DNA of 64,000 nucleotides from Argyresthia goedartella (Eukaryota > Arthropoda > Insecta > Lepidoptera > Argyresthiidae), in assembly GCA_949825045.1 (NCBI GenBank), contig OX463820.1, positions 4,042,501-4,106,500 of the forward strand. The letters run 5' to 3'. Shown one piece after another: positions 20,148 to 30,443 of the stretch; the first letter of the stretch is position 1, and every line of letters starts with the position of its first letter. Made by a program: the position numbers and the translations under genes. The notes beneath the pieces are model-generated. The model made no database searches. It saw only the letters and a list, made by a program, of their open reading frames with translations, and was not told where the DNA came from.

Positions 20148-20820
20148 TTAAATCGATTCTAAGAAACTTAAGCTAGCCCGGGGCATTGTCCCCAGCACGC
20201 CGGCCGCATTTTCCTGCTGAATTGCCATTTGCCTTAGCCTTTGGGCGAAGTAGGAACCTGCCCTTAGGTCGCCAGATAAACTGACAATTTTTTTAGATAG
20301 ATCTTTCACTATGCCTTTAGTGTCTGACGACCATGCGACGACGACGAACGTTTCTACTGCAAGTGCCGCAAATATGTAATTGCTTTTCAAAAAAGCATAT
20401 TTGCGGCACTTGACCAATTGGGCGTCATCTGCGGCAGACCCCGGCTTACGGGTTGAACGCCGGACGTGGGACGGGGCCAACGTGTCCATGCAGGTCACGT
20501 CCCACGCCAGAGGTCGCTCGAAAAACCAGGGCACAAGCGTGCCGTGCCATACCTTCAGGTCTTTTCTCGTCCGCCGTCCGGCGCCCAAGGTTGTTTACTG
20601 GGATACCGCAGCGGCAGTGTGGGTGTGGTTCACAAACTTTGAGACCAAGCCTGAGGCATATCGCTACACGCAGGGAAGCCGGGTCCAAATGGGATCCAAT
20701 GTTCCTCGACGGCAAAGCGTGTAGCCAAAGCCCCGACTCAGGCTCGGGTATTGCCAGCAGTCGAGCACGCTCAGTAGGATTTGGACAGTTTGCTAAAAGT
20801 TAATCGTACATTGTGTTTAC
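20148..20820 (-). pseudogene. RLE-2 retroelement C-terminus with internal deletion (left arm)
   Basis: On the minus strand, reading from about 20810 down: a stretch ending PSRNIGSHL, then [18 protein letters not shown] (start of a CCHC knuckle), then an abrupt jump into ADEKRPEGMA, and finally WDVTCMDTLAPSH and AVETFVVVAW to a stop at 20148. Parts lie in three registers. Compared with the right arm, about 125 bp between NNLGR and the ADE codons are missing, removing HGLYC and RHTTLKDLF. The family is a CCHC plus restriction-like endonuclease retroelement, distinct from RLE-1. Confidence 0.75.
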
Positions 20821-21439
20821 TTTTACTAGGTCCCAGGTGGCTTGGCTGGTTTTTTCCGAGGGTAGATCTTTACTGGGGAACCCGGCTCCCGAAGTTGACT
20901 CTGCATCTGCCAAGCCCAACTTCTAACGAGGTAGGATATTTGTCAGCCAATTGAAGTTCGGTCAGCTGAGCCAAATTCGAAATGTTTGCCACTTACGTGA
21001 TTTATTTGGTTGAAATTAGATACCAGATCTTATATTTTCGCTCAGAATTCACAGTAAGTGGAACCAAATCACTCCGAATAACAATGACAAAGACAAAATT
21101 CTGTAACCGTAAAACAATTGCCCAGTTAGTATTAAATACACATCACTCATATAAAATATTTATAGTCATACTTATATTCTATTAAATACATCTATGATTG
21201 TAGTTTAATTACACAAGAAAATAATTTCCATTTTAATTTTACATAGGATAAATCTCAGTCGGTTGTTGACTTCAGTGTTGCCAAAAGCTAAAAAAAAAAA
21301 TGAAGTCTTTTCGGATCCGTTAAATACCACACGAAGTGCCGTTGTCTCCTCGTAACACGCAATGGTGTGGCAATAAATATTCGAGGTTCTTTTTGTCACG
21401 TGCCCGCTTCATATGTCCAAGCAATAGGTATACATACGT
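20821..21439. other. Arm sequence without a gene
   Basis: Non-coding. A poly-A run of 10 or more bases near 21290 lies inside a frame (21205-21399) whose counterpart in the right arm (37880-38077) differs by T-run length. I do not regard it as a gene. Confidence 0.5.
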
Positions 21440-22230
21440 CCACAAATTCTTTGTAATTTCTTTATTGTACTGCACAAAACAGTCATACAGATAACTTATA
21501 ATAGAAAAACATGTACAAAGGCGAGCTTATCTCTCAAAAGAGATTTATTCCAGCAAACCAAGATGGTAGGAGAGGTGATGGTTGAGCGGGGGAAGACCTG
21601 CACGTACAATAAAACTCTATAAATACTACGACTAATATATATTACAAACAATATTATACTGATAACCCTAATTGCTAAAAATAGACTGCATACACAATAT
21701 GAATAAACCGTACAATAAACTAATACATACAAATATGTATATATATATATATATATCTAACTGGAAAGGGAGAGATAGTGCTTCTTTAGCCGGTTTTTGA
21801 ATATATTTAGAGATCGACTGTCCCTGATAGTGCAAGGAAGCTCATTCCACAGTCGTACGGCTCGGATTCTGAACCCGTGCTCGAAGGCTGCAGTGGAGCG
21901 ATCTGGAGCTTTGAGCGTAGACGCCATATGAGTTCTCCGAGGCCTGCTTGAAGAAAGAAATTCGAAGCGATCAGGTAGGAAGTTAGGTTAACGAGGGTTC
22001 CACAAAATATTATAAAGGAAACACAGGATATGAGAGTCCCGTCGAAGCCGAATCGGTAGCCACTTCTTTGTAAGGCGAAGCAATAATTTTATACTTCGAA
22101 AATTTGCGTTCGAGTTGTAGAAATTGGGCAATGGCTTTGTTTTTCGACTGCCCTAGATCGGATTCGGCAGTCGACTTAAGGGAAAGTCGCACTTGGTATC
22201 GCCCGTCGCTCAACCTTTATAAAGATAAAG
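21440..22230 (-). mobile_element. LINE-D 3' end (left arm)
   Basis: On the minus strand the C-terminal motif RIRAVRLWNELPCTIRDSRS followed by LNIFKNRLKKHYLSLSS can be read with frameshifts from about 22230 to 21760. A 3' UTR follows, containing a (TA)n tract, AGCTCGCCTTTGTACATG and AATAAAG near 21461-21467. This copy lacks both insertions seen in the right-arm copy, so it is the empty site for both. A third LINE-D copy is at the end of the window. Confidence 0.8.
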
Positions 22231-22471
22231 ATATTTATTGTTTGATGAAACATAGGTATTCCATGGTTGGTTGTCGTAAAAAAAGGCAAATGTGTCACTA
22301 TGATCTGCCGTAAAGCGTTCAAACATTGGTTTTAAAATTAAAATTACGTGATACAGCCATAAAAGTAGAGAGATACACAATATAGACCGGGAGATAGTGA
22401 CACAAAATATTGGGTCATTTGTACAAGTGCGGTTCTTCAGGGGTCTTAGTACGCAATGACAAAAAGAAAAA

Positions 22472-22874
22472 CCGGTCAAGTGCGAGTCTAAATCGCGCAC
22501 GAAGGGTTCCGTACCACCGTTCAATGGAAGCGATGGTGTGGAGTGAATAGTTTGGATTTTACACAGCAAAATATTGTTAACAAAGTTATTGGTGCGGTTA
22601 CTTTCACACTCCATGTACGTAACCAGGTGCATCCATAAGTTTGTATGTGGTATTGTTGTATGGGAGCCCCCTTAAATATTTATTTTATCCTGTTTTTTAG
22701 TATTGGTTATTATAGCGGCAACAGAAATACATAATCTGTGAAAATTTTAACTCTCTAGCTAGCTAGGTTCTTGAGATACAGCCTGGTGACAGACGGACGG
22801 ACGGACGGACGGACGGACAGCGAAGTCTTAGTAATAGGGTTCCGTTCTTACCCGTTGGGTACGGAACCCTAAAA
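22472..22874. mobile_element. Dispersed lepidopteran repeat, present in the left arm only
   Basis: Starts CCGGTCAAGTGCGAGTCTAA, contains GAAGGGTTCCGTACC, a GACG run (about 22791-22818) and CAGCGAAGTCTTAGTAATAG, and ends GGTACGGAACCCTAAAAA. I recognise this consensus as a repeat widespread in moth and butterfly genomes. In the right arm the flanks are directly joined (CATTTTTCTTTTTGTCATTG, about 33060-33078), so the insertion followed the inverted duplication or was lost there. The target is an A-rich run. Confidence 0.8.
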
Positions 22875-23048
22875 ATGATGGTCATATAATCAATAAAATA
22901 CACAATACATGCACACATAAAAGTAATAAATGCATAATAATAATTGTCCTCTTAAATATCCTATCAAGTTTTATAATATGTCTAAAAAAAGCATTAATCG
23001 AGTAGTATGCCTTAGCAATCAGTATTTTTTTAAGATTATGTTTAAATA

Positions 23049-23068
23049 CGCTTTATCTAGATAAAGCG
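23049..23068. repeat. Perfect 20-bp palindrome at the inner edge of the left arm
   Basis: CGCTTTATCT followed directly by its reverse complement AGATAAAGCG, with no loop. It begins at the base after the last base shared by the two arms. It is absent from the corresponding place beside the right arm (32881-32887). Confidence 0.95.
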
Positions 23069-23130
23069 TTCAACTCGTTTCACGATCTGTTCGATCGAAA
23101 AAATATATATAGGTAAAACAACATGGGGAG

Positions 23131-25339
23131 TGTAATGGTACACGAGAGTCGGTACATTTGATACTTCATTCTGCGTGATAGAGGGCTAGCCCAACGCCGC
23201 GCTGTTTTGAATACGAATCGGTTCAGATAACGTTTTGGGGTTTTGCGTAGCTAAGTGGCAAGTTAGCAAAAAAAAAAAACAGAGCCGACGCTTGGGATGG
23301 TTCGGAGAAGTTTACAGGTCAGTTTTTTTGTCGCATTCCTGCGAGATGTGTAGAGATCAGAGCCGATTTGGCTGCGCGTTGAATAAAATTATGAATAACT
23401 AAATAATGAAAGGTTATTATGGAACGATACGGAGAAAGCTATTATGTTGATTGCAAATACACAATTGCGATTGAGGTATGATATGGAGAGTCTGACACCG
23501 CTAGTTTGGATAGCATTCTAGTGGTCTTTGCTACGCGCGTCTAGCGGTCGGGTATGCTTAATTAATCGCAACAAGCTTTTATTGGTCAGCGATCAACAGA
23601 TTCTGTGTATCGGCAGTACCAAATGATTTGAGTGATCACCTACGGTTGATCATAGTGAATATGCGTACACACAATTTGTAGAACGGCGGATCTGCATGGC
23701 ATGGTTGAAATAAGACCCTGTGTAGTTAGTGATAAGAAGCTTCGCTTGGGCAGAGCGTGTTCGCAAAGGACGCATATAAATACGAGAGCGTGGGAGGGGA
23801 GAGCATTCAGTCTCAGCGTCTAGCTACTGTGACAGTCGTCTTTCACGAGTTCTAAACAGTTTTGTCTGCCGTGTTACGCGTCAGAACTATACGAAATTGT
23901 GATTGCGAAGTTTCAGTGGGTTTTCGTGAGTGTCTGAAGCGCCGAGATATACCTCGGTTCCTAACCTTTATATCAACCAACCCCAAATTCCAAAACTATC
24001 CTTGGGTCGTTAGAAAAGAACTTGTAAGTCAATTTTATCTGAGTCTGAGTCTGGGCTTGAAGCGACCCTAAATTCCTTTCTCCTTCACCATAGGGTTCCT
24101 GGATTGGCTCTTAGGATATTCGCGGGCTAATCCTCTCCTCATTCCTTCGAGTAGCGAGTTTTGTAATTCCCACACACACAGTCGTTAAACATTCAAGCAC
24201 ATTCAAATCAAACTCAACCATTTTCGAGTGGTGTCGATAATGGACGTGGTATAACACTAGGTTTTAGACTAGGCTAGACAGGAGTTTAGTTGCGGCTAAA
24301 TCTAGGTTGGCAGGGCATAGGGAGACTGTTTGATCGATGAGGTTCCGCGGATGGAAATATAACAAATTCAGAACAAAGTTAAACCGGTGTCAACACAGAT
24401 AACATATCCTGTTGATATTTTGACATTTGAGTATTGTCGGGGACGCGCGAAGAGATCAATTTACAGTCTAAAGTTCATTGTTTAGGTCCGGGTAGGTGTT
24501 TTGCATTGCCTTGGGTCAGGTTGGATTCAAGTTGCATCTTTAAATTAAATGTAAATTTCGCTGGAGGTCTAATGTGTAGGCTGAGTCGGTATATATGATT
24601 TGGCTCAGCCCAGGACGTGCTGAGGCTAGTGGAATTCATAGTTCGGTATTTATCGAACTATGCACTTCGCTATGGTGTGGGTTAGATCTCCTAAAACAAT
24701 AATGCTTGCGTTTCGATAACATCCAGCTCAAATTGCGCAGAGTTGAAGGTTTCAAAACGTTACGGACCTTTTGAGGTAACCGCTAGTTCAGAACCCATTT
24801 CGGAAAATCAAATCGCAATTGTGTAAACCGGTCTTTTCGGATCGTTATTGCCGTGAACCAAATATATAATTGGAACCACCACAAGCCGCTACTAGCGAGC
24901 ACATGAAATATCATTGAGTACTCACAACGTAAAACTACGACGGATATCTATACGATATCACAAACAAATATTATAAACTGTGGTCGACCACTAAAACAAA
25001 AAGAAGTTCCAATCGCCCATATACACAAAAACCAATTGGTACCATCAACCATAAAATATAACAACGATCGTTTTGGCACAATACACCGCTGACTGATGCG
25101 AATTACCGGCTCGCGGACATATATGCTTTCTCTGTCTAACTTGAAACTGTATCTTCCTGAACCAAACTTCGTTCGACTATTGTACGCCTAACGAACTTCT
25201 CGACGAACGAGAAATTCAGACTTATCATTCTTACTTACAAATCTTACAGCTGAATCGGGTCCTCTCATTTTGGGATAGATAGAATAGACGATCATAGCTA
25301 CTGATAGCGGCGGCTCGACCTTGGCTTTGTGCCGTTACA
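23131..25339 (+). repeat. 5' LTR
   Basis: 2209 bp, unusually long for insect Gypsy elements. TG...CA ends. From the promoter positions, U3 is about 678 bp, leaving more than 1.5 kb of R plus U5. A 69-codon frame in R/U5 (23862-24071) is repeated in the 3' LTR with one change. I do not count it as a gene. Confidence 0.97.
23775..23811 (+). promoter_or_regulatory. LTR core promoter: TATA box and initiator
   Basis: TATAAATA at 23775-23782 and an arthropod-type initiator TTCAGTC around 23807-23813 (A at 23809), 34 bp apart. The same pair is in the 3' LTR at 31088-31095 and about 31120-31126. This would start transcription roughly 678 bp into the LTR. Confidence 0.65.
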
Positions 25340-25365
25340 GATTTCTGATGCCGTGACCGAAGGAT
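25340..25365 (+). promoter_or_regulatory. Probable primer-binding region, atypical
   Basis: The usual PBS starts TGG within a few bases of the LTR end. Here the sequence after TTACA is GATTTCTGATGCCGTGACCG. TGATGCCGTGACC, starting six bases in, resembles the tRNA-complementary core of some insect LTR elements but has TGA in place of TGG. Either the site has mutated or another priming mode is used. Confidence 0.35.
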
Positions 25366-25549
25366 ATCCTAGATAGTCTGATACCTAGATATTCTAAAAG
25401 AATCAAGGTCTAACGCGTTACTTTTAAAAATAACACAACGTAGAAACGATTTTAAACAGTTCAGTTTTGTAAATAAGAAATAAGCAAAAAAAGGGGCACT
25501 GTTTTCACAATTCTTTGTACGAGCTACGACGGTTTAATGAACAGGAATA

Positions 25550-26510
25550 ATGGCCGGCCGGCTTAGGAAAACCGTTAGTCGGGTAGCACGAGACGTTTCA
25601 CTTTCGCATACAAGTGAAATGGCGTCAGGGCAGGTGACGCAATTGTTATCTGAAATAGTGAATAGATTAGACAGTTTGGAAAGGGGTTCCAGCACGAGCA
25701 ATGCTAGTAGGACTTCGGACAGACAGACTGATAGACAGGAACTAGAGACGTTTGAACAATCGGTAGAAAAACGTCAATCATGCATTGTGAAAATGACACA
25801 GAAGTTGCCGACATTCGATGGGCGGAGTTCGGAAAATCCGATGATTTTCTTAAGAGATTTAAAGGCTTATATTAAAGTCTCGGGAGATAGTTCTAGGGCT
25901 TTGATATGGGCAACGGATAGTTTGGTAAGAATTGCAAAAGTTCGAATGAGCATTACAGAGACTATGGCGAACCTATTCGGATTTTGAAAAAGATTTCAGA
26001 GAGGTATTCTGGGGTGATAATGAACAGGAATTAATTAAGCAAAGATTCCTAACTGCGAAGTTTGATTCTAAGAAAGGTCAAAGTATGGAAGAATTCTTTG
26101 CCTCTCAATTGAATAGCATATATGAGCTTACGATACCGTTTACTGATACGGAGAAAATCAACACGATTTTCAGACAGTTGCCGCGTGATATTCAGGTAGC
26201 GTTTATTGCTAGAAAGGAACCAATGACTATTCGAGATGCGGTCGACTTCCTTCGGCATTTAGAACGGAATGTCGATGGGGGATTAAGTGCGTTGCATGGT
26301 TTGGATACAATGGATACGAATAATGTAAGGCGGAATAGCTACATGCGTGGGCAATATCGAGCTATGCGAGTAAATACGATACGTTATAACGCGGTGAGTC
26401 GTAGGGATAATTATAACGCAGGAACGAAGGGGCGAAACGAATTTGGGATGCGCGGTCGCGGTTATTTTCGCGGTAGAGGCAGACAGCCTCAGGCTAGTTT
26501 CAGGCAATAG
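25550..26510 (+). pseudogene. Gypsy gag, frameshifted
   Basis: Starts at an ATG (25550). Part one runs to 25987 and includes KLPTFDGRSSENPMIFLRDL, the start of a retrotransposon gag capsid domain. From about 25945 the protein continues in another frame (YSDFEKDFREVFWGDNEQ, then EEFFASQLNSIYELTIPF) to TAG at 26508. The alternative frame has stops before that point, so this is a frameshift mutation and not a programmed slip. The C-terminus is an RG-rich stretch (MRGRGYFRGRGR) and there is no CCHC knuckle. Capsid assembly from this copy is unlikely. Confidence 0.85.
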
Positions 26511-26604
26511 GGTTCCAAAGGGGCAATGATGGTTCAGATAATACAGAGGCAGGGCAAAGTTCAAGTGACAGGAATAATGCGATAAATCAGAATTCAAAAA
26601 ACTA

Positions 26605-29600
26605 GTGGACTCGCGCGGGTCGTTCGCGCTCAGATATTTATTACGGTTCGGGTGGACAGCCGATCAAATTGAAAAAAAATATAGACTATATGATTTGTGT
26701 AATTTGGATTCGAACGTGGGTGTGAATGAATTTATTCAATTATTAGCGCATAAAGCGCACGGATATGCCGTGTGTTTAGATGAAAAATCTAGATCGAATT
26801 GTATAGGCCGAAATGACAGGCGTTTACATACGATATTCAGAGACGACGATTCGACTGAGTGTGGGCGCGATTTATGTAGTACATTGACATTACCTGAGAT
26901 AGATGTGCGTATTGGGAATATTGTTGTAAGGAGTTTGATTGATTCGGGGAGCGAAATCAGTGTAATAAGTCGGAGAGTATACGAAGAAGTATGCAGTCAA
27001 TTGGGAAAACCGACGGAAATACCGATTCCAAGTTTGAGAATCACAGGTGCGTTTGGAGTCCGTAAGGAAAGGGTTGATAAGTTAGTTACGTTACCATTAA
27101 CAATAGGTGAATGCGTTATCGATACTCCAATGCTAGTATTAACAAGGGTGCCTAAAGATTTAATTTTGGGGTTTGATTTTATACAACAGACGCGAGCCAG
27201 TTTAATGTGTGAGGGTAATAAGAGGCTAATTATACGAAGCGCCGGGCGGATGTGTGAAATACCATTAGGTATTGGCCCTAATCAGGACTCTTGCTGTTGT
27301 ACAATGGAAGTACAGAACCAAGATACCTGTAGAAATATGATAGAGGAATATGTGAATAATTCATCAATACCTGTTGAACACAAAACAAAGTTATTGCCGA
27401 TGTTAAATAAACATGCAGAGTTGTTTAGCGATAGGGTAGGTCGGACAAATAAATATATACATGAGATAAAAATGAGAGATGAAACGCCTTTCGTAAAACG
27501 AAGCTATCCCATACCGTTCGCATATCGCGATAAAGTGACAAAACGATTGGAAGAAATGGAAGTGATAGGTATTATTAGCAGGCAATCTACGGATTTCAGC
27601 AGTCCATTGACTTGTACATTAAAGAAATCAGGAGAGGTCCGTATTTTGCTAGATGCACGACAATTAAACACGGGAATGGTTGGGGAGGTTGAAACCACAC
27701 CTTTAATGAGTGAGATATTGCAATCCGGGCGCCGGATAAACTACATAGGGGTTATTGATATCAAAGATGCGTATTTTTTTATATCATTATCAGACGAATC
27801 TAAACGATACACGGGTTTTGTATATCAAGGCAGAAGTTATGTTTACAACGTTTTACCTCAGGGGTTGAAAACCAGTGTGGGTTCATTTTCGAGGGCGATG
27901 GACTTAATTCTAGGGCCAGAGGTTAGGTCATATTGTTTAAATTTTGTTGACGATTTGGAAATTTTAACTGAGGGTGACTTCGAACAACATTTGTCTCAAG
28001 TGGACACGGTTCTGAGTAAATTGAAAGACGCGGGCTTCACATGCAAACTAAAAAAATGCGAGTTCGCACAAAAAAAGGTCAAGTTATTGGGGCATATTTT
28101 GTCTACACAAGGTTTGCAAATGGAAACACTTAAATTATATCCGTCACCCAGAACTGTCAGGCAATTCAGGGCGTTTTTGGGGTTCATAAATTACTTTAGG
28201 AGGTTTATAAAAAATTTTGGAACGTTGACACAGCCCTTGTACAATTTATTAAGGTCTGGAGTCAAGTTCGTCTGGAGTGCGCACGTGCAGAGTGCTTTTG
28301 ACGAGATAAAAAAACAATTCTCAGAAAGTATAATATTGAGTCAGCCATTGGCGGGAAAACCATATTATGTTCAATGTGACGCCAGCGCTATAGGAATTGG
28401 GGGCTATGTTTATCAATTAGATGATTCGGGCCAGGAACGAATTATAGGGTTCTGTTCGCAGGCATTTAAGGGTGCTCAGACGAGATGGGCTATCAGTGAA
28501 CAGGAAATGTATGCAGTTATATACACTTTAAAGCGATTTGAGATATATTTGCGGAGAGAAAAAGTTATTATTAGAACTGATCATAAAAGTTTGACGTTCA
28601 TTAAGTCGTGGACTTTATTGGGTGCACGCGTAACTAGGTGGGTTATGTTTTTAGAGCAATTCGATTACGACATAGAATTTGTGCGAGGGACTGATAATCA
28701 AATTGCCGACACGCTAAGCAGGCAAATAGCGGGACCTGGAGGTATGATTGACAGTACAAATGTTCAGCCGGGGATATTCTGGGTTCAGGCATCGAATACC
28801 GCAAGTGTTATTTCGAGTTTACGGGACATTGCGAGATTACAAAGCGAAGATGAGCGGTTAAATCGAATTAGCGGTTGTATCAGACGTAATGTAGTAGATA
28901 CGGGAACGAGAGGTTTTGAAAATTATAAGCTAGTAGGTGATACGTTATATTTTCACGTGCCGAAGCGGAACGTACAGTTGCTAGTAATTCCGAAATCACT
29001 ACAGGAGGAACTAATTTTACACATACATGAAGAAATAGGTCACTACGGCAGATATAAAATATTAGCACTGATGAAGGACAGATATTATTTTCTTCATATG
29101 AGTAGGGTGATTAGCGCGGTGATAAGAAGTTGTGACATATGTCAAAAGGTCAAACCAAGTACTAACAATACCGTTGGTCCTTGTACACCGGTGTTGGCGG
29201 AAAAGTTGGGTGAGAAAGTTTTCTCGGACCTTTATGGGCCATTGTCCGTAGGTAAATTCGAATATCAATATATATATGTGATTCAAGACGTGTACAGTAA
29301 AGTAATAAAATTATATCCAATGCGAAAAGCGACAGGTAGGAGCGTGCTCGCTTGTACAAAGAGATTTCATAGGGAAATACCTATCGAAACTATAATTACG
29401 GACTCAGGACCACAGTTCATATCGAAAGTTTGGGAATTTGGACTCAAACAGCTGGGGATTCGGGTCACTCATACGTCGGTGTATTGTCCAAATTCTAATA
29501 GCGTAGAAAGAGTGAATCGCGAGCTAGGTCGACTGATTAGAACTTATTGCGGCGGAAGTAATCGTAGTTGGGTCGACGTGTTACCGGACATTCAGAATTG

Positions 29601-30051
29601 CTATAATAATATCGAACACACAAGCACAGGCTTTGCGCCTAATGAGTTAGCGTTTGGTAGGCGGGAACCGTTAACTATTGACAAGGAATTAGGCGATGAA
29701 TGGTTATTAGGCCATAGTGTGCGAGATACGGAACTGGTGCGAAATGTAGCGATAGAAAACTCTAAAAGTTCTAGTGAACGACGTAAGCGACAGGCGGACA
29801 AACGGCGTAAGTTAGAAGTCTATCGTATAGGTGATTATGTGAAACTTAAGACCTTTGTGCGTTCAAATAAAGAACATAAAATCATGCGGAAATTTTCATT
29901 GTTGTATAAAGGGCCTTATGTTATTTCGGCAGTGGTTTATCCTAACTGTTATACTTTAGTAGATCCGGGTTCAAATGAGATATTGGGTAACTTCAATACT
30001 ATAAATATAGCCAGGTATTATGTGAGGACGAATAAGGGCGTAGATAAATAA
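26605..30051 (+). CDS. pol: Gypsy pol polyprotein: protease, RT, RNase H, integrase
   Basis: About 1148 codons without interruption. The open frame begins after a stop at about 26572, with no ATG near its start, and is in a different register from gag. Protease active site DSG at residues 113-115. RT catalytic residues D385 (VIDIKDAYF), VLPQG (416-420) and FVDD (447-450). RNase H acidic residues near D592, E634, D659 and D702. Integrase zinc motif H808-x4-H813 and C843-x2-C846, then D875, D933 and E968, a D,D35E triad. A GPY/F module (YKGPYVIS) lies near the C-terminus. The order PR-RT-RH-IN is diagnostic of Ty3/Gypsy. All key residues are present, so the enzymes could be active in trans. Confidence 0.97.
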   Translation: MDSRGSFALRYLLRFGWTADQIEKKYRLYDLCNLDSNVGVNEFIQLLAHKAHGYAVCLDEKSRSNCIGRNDRRLHTIFRDDDSTECGRDLCSTLTLPEIDVRIGNIVVRSLIDSGSEISVISRRVYEEVCSQLGKPTEIPIPSLRITGAFGVRKERVDKLVTLPLTIGECVIDTPMLVLTRVPKDLILGFDFIQQTRASLMCEGNKRLIIRSAGRMCEIPLGIGPNQDSCCCTMEVQNQDTCRNMIEEYVNNSSIPVEHKTKLLPMLNKHAELFSDRVGRTNKYIHEIKMRDETPFVKRSYPIPFAYRDKVTKRLEEMEVIGIISRQSTDFSSPLTCTLKKSGEVRILLDARQLNTGMVGEVETTPLMSEILQSGRRINYIGVIDIKDAYFFISLSDESKRYTGFVYQGRSYVYNVLPQGLKTSVGSFSRAMDLILGPEVRSYCLNFVDDLEILTEGDFEQHLSQVDTVLSKLKDAGFTCKLKKCEFAQKKVKLLGHILSTQGLQMETLKLYPSPRTVRQFRAFLGFINYFRRFIKNFGTLTQPLYNLLRSGVKFVWSAHVQSAFDEIKKQFSESIILSQPLAGKPYYVQCDASAIGIGGYVYQLDDSGQERIIGFCSQAFKGAQTRWAISEQEMYAVIYTLKRFEIYLRREKVIIRTDHKSLTFIKSWTLLGARVTRWVMFLEQFDYDIEFVRGTDNQIADTLSRQIAGPGGMIDSTNVQPGIFWVQASNTASVISSLRDIARLQSEDERLNRISGCIRRNVVDTGTRGFENYKLVGDTLYFHVPKRNVQLLVIPKSLQEELILHIHEEIGHYGRYKILALMKDRYYFLHMSRVISAVIRSCDICQKVKPSTNNTVGPCTPVLAEKLGEKVFSDLYGPLSVGKFEYQYIYVIQDVYSKVIKLYPMRKATGRSVLACTKRFHREIPIETIITDSGPQFISKVWEFGLKQLGIRVTHTSVYCPNSNSVERVNRELGRLIRTYCGGSNRSWVDVLPDIQNCYNNIEHTSTGFAPNELAFGRREPLTIDKELGDEWLLGHSVRDTELVRNVAIENSKSSSERRKRQADKRRKLEVYRIGDYVKLKTFVRSNKEHKIMRKFSLLYKGPYVISAVVYPNCYTLVDPGSNEILGNFNTINIARYYVRTNKGVDK

Positions 30052-30430
30052 GATAGTGTATAAAAGTTATATAATTAAGCTGTAAGCTGTAAATTTGAAT
30101 AACTATTTTGTAGACTTAAGGATCTCGCATGGTTTGGAAACAAAACAAAAAAAAAAAACAAAAAAAAACAATTTGTATATATATATAGTAATACGAATTA
30201 GGATAAGTTGCGGGTAAGCGAGGTTGTATAGTTAGATAGATAAATAAGATAAGACAGGAGAGAACTCAATCGAGTTGTGTAAATATTATATACATAATTG
30301 ACAGATTCATCGGTCTGTGTACATGATTTGAGATGTCCGTACATATAGAGTAGATATGGATAAAGCATGGGTAGCATAGTGGTAATGAGATCCTTGCGCC
30401 ATATTAACTGAGATAAACAGTGTCTCAAGG
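30052..30430. other. Gypsy region between pol and the 3' LTR
   Basis: About 380 bp, AT-rich, with an A-rich run (30145-30170). No envelope-like frame. Confidence 0.7.
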
Positions 30431-30443
30431 TCTGGGAGGGGGC
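30431..30443 (+). promoter_or_regulatory. Polypurine tract
   Basis: TCTGGGAGGGGGC directly precedes the 3' LTR (TGTAATGG at 30444). A G-rich purine run at this place primes plus-strand DNA synthesis in LTR elements. Confidence 0.8.

Larger units (their letters stand above)
18407..23048. repeat. Large palindrome, left arm
   Basis: Reverse-complementary to 32888-41005 once three insertions (LINE-F and mariner in the right arm, the lepidopteran repeat in the left) and a deletion in the left arm are allowed for. The outer limit is at CAAGCGTCCCACCT (18407) against AGGTGCGACGCTTG (ending 41005). The inner limit is at TTTAAATA (23048). Identity looks like roughly 95-97 percent. The outermost 425 bp are also the end of tandem unit 2. 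Confidence 0.93.

Noticed and set aside
23862..24071. 69-codon frame repeated in both LTRs
   Set aside because: Identity between LTRs reflects recent insertion, not coding constraint. No family resemblance.
25550..26510. Programmed ribosomal frameshift in gag
   Set aside because: The second frame contains stops just upstream of the join, there is no slippery heptamer visible and the break is inside the capsid domain.
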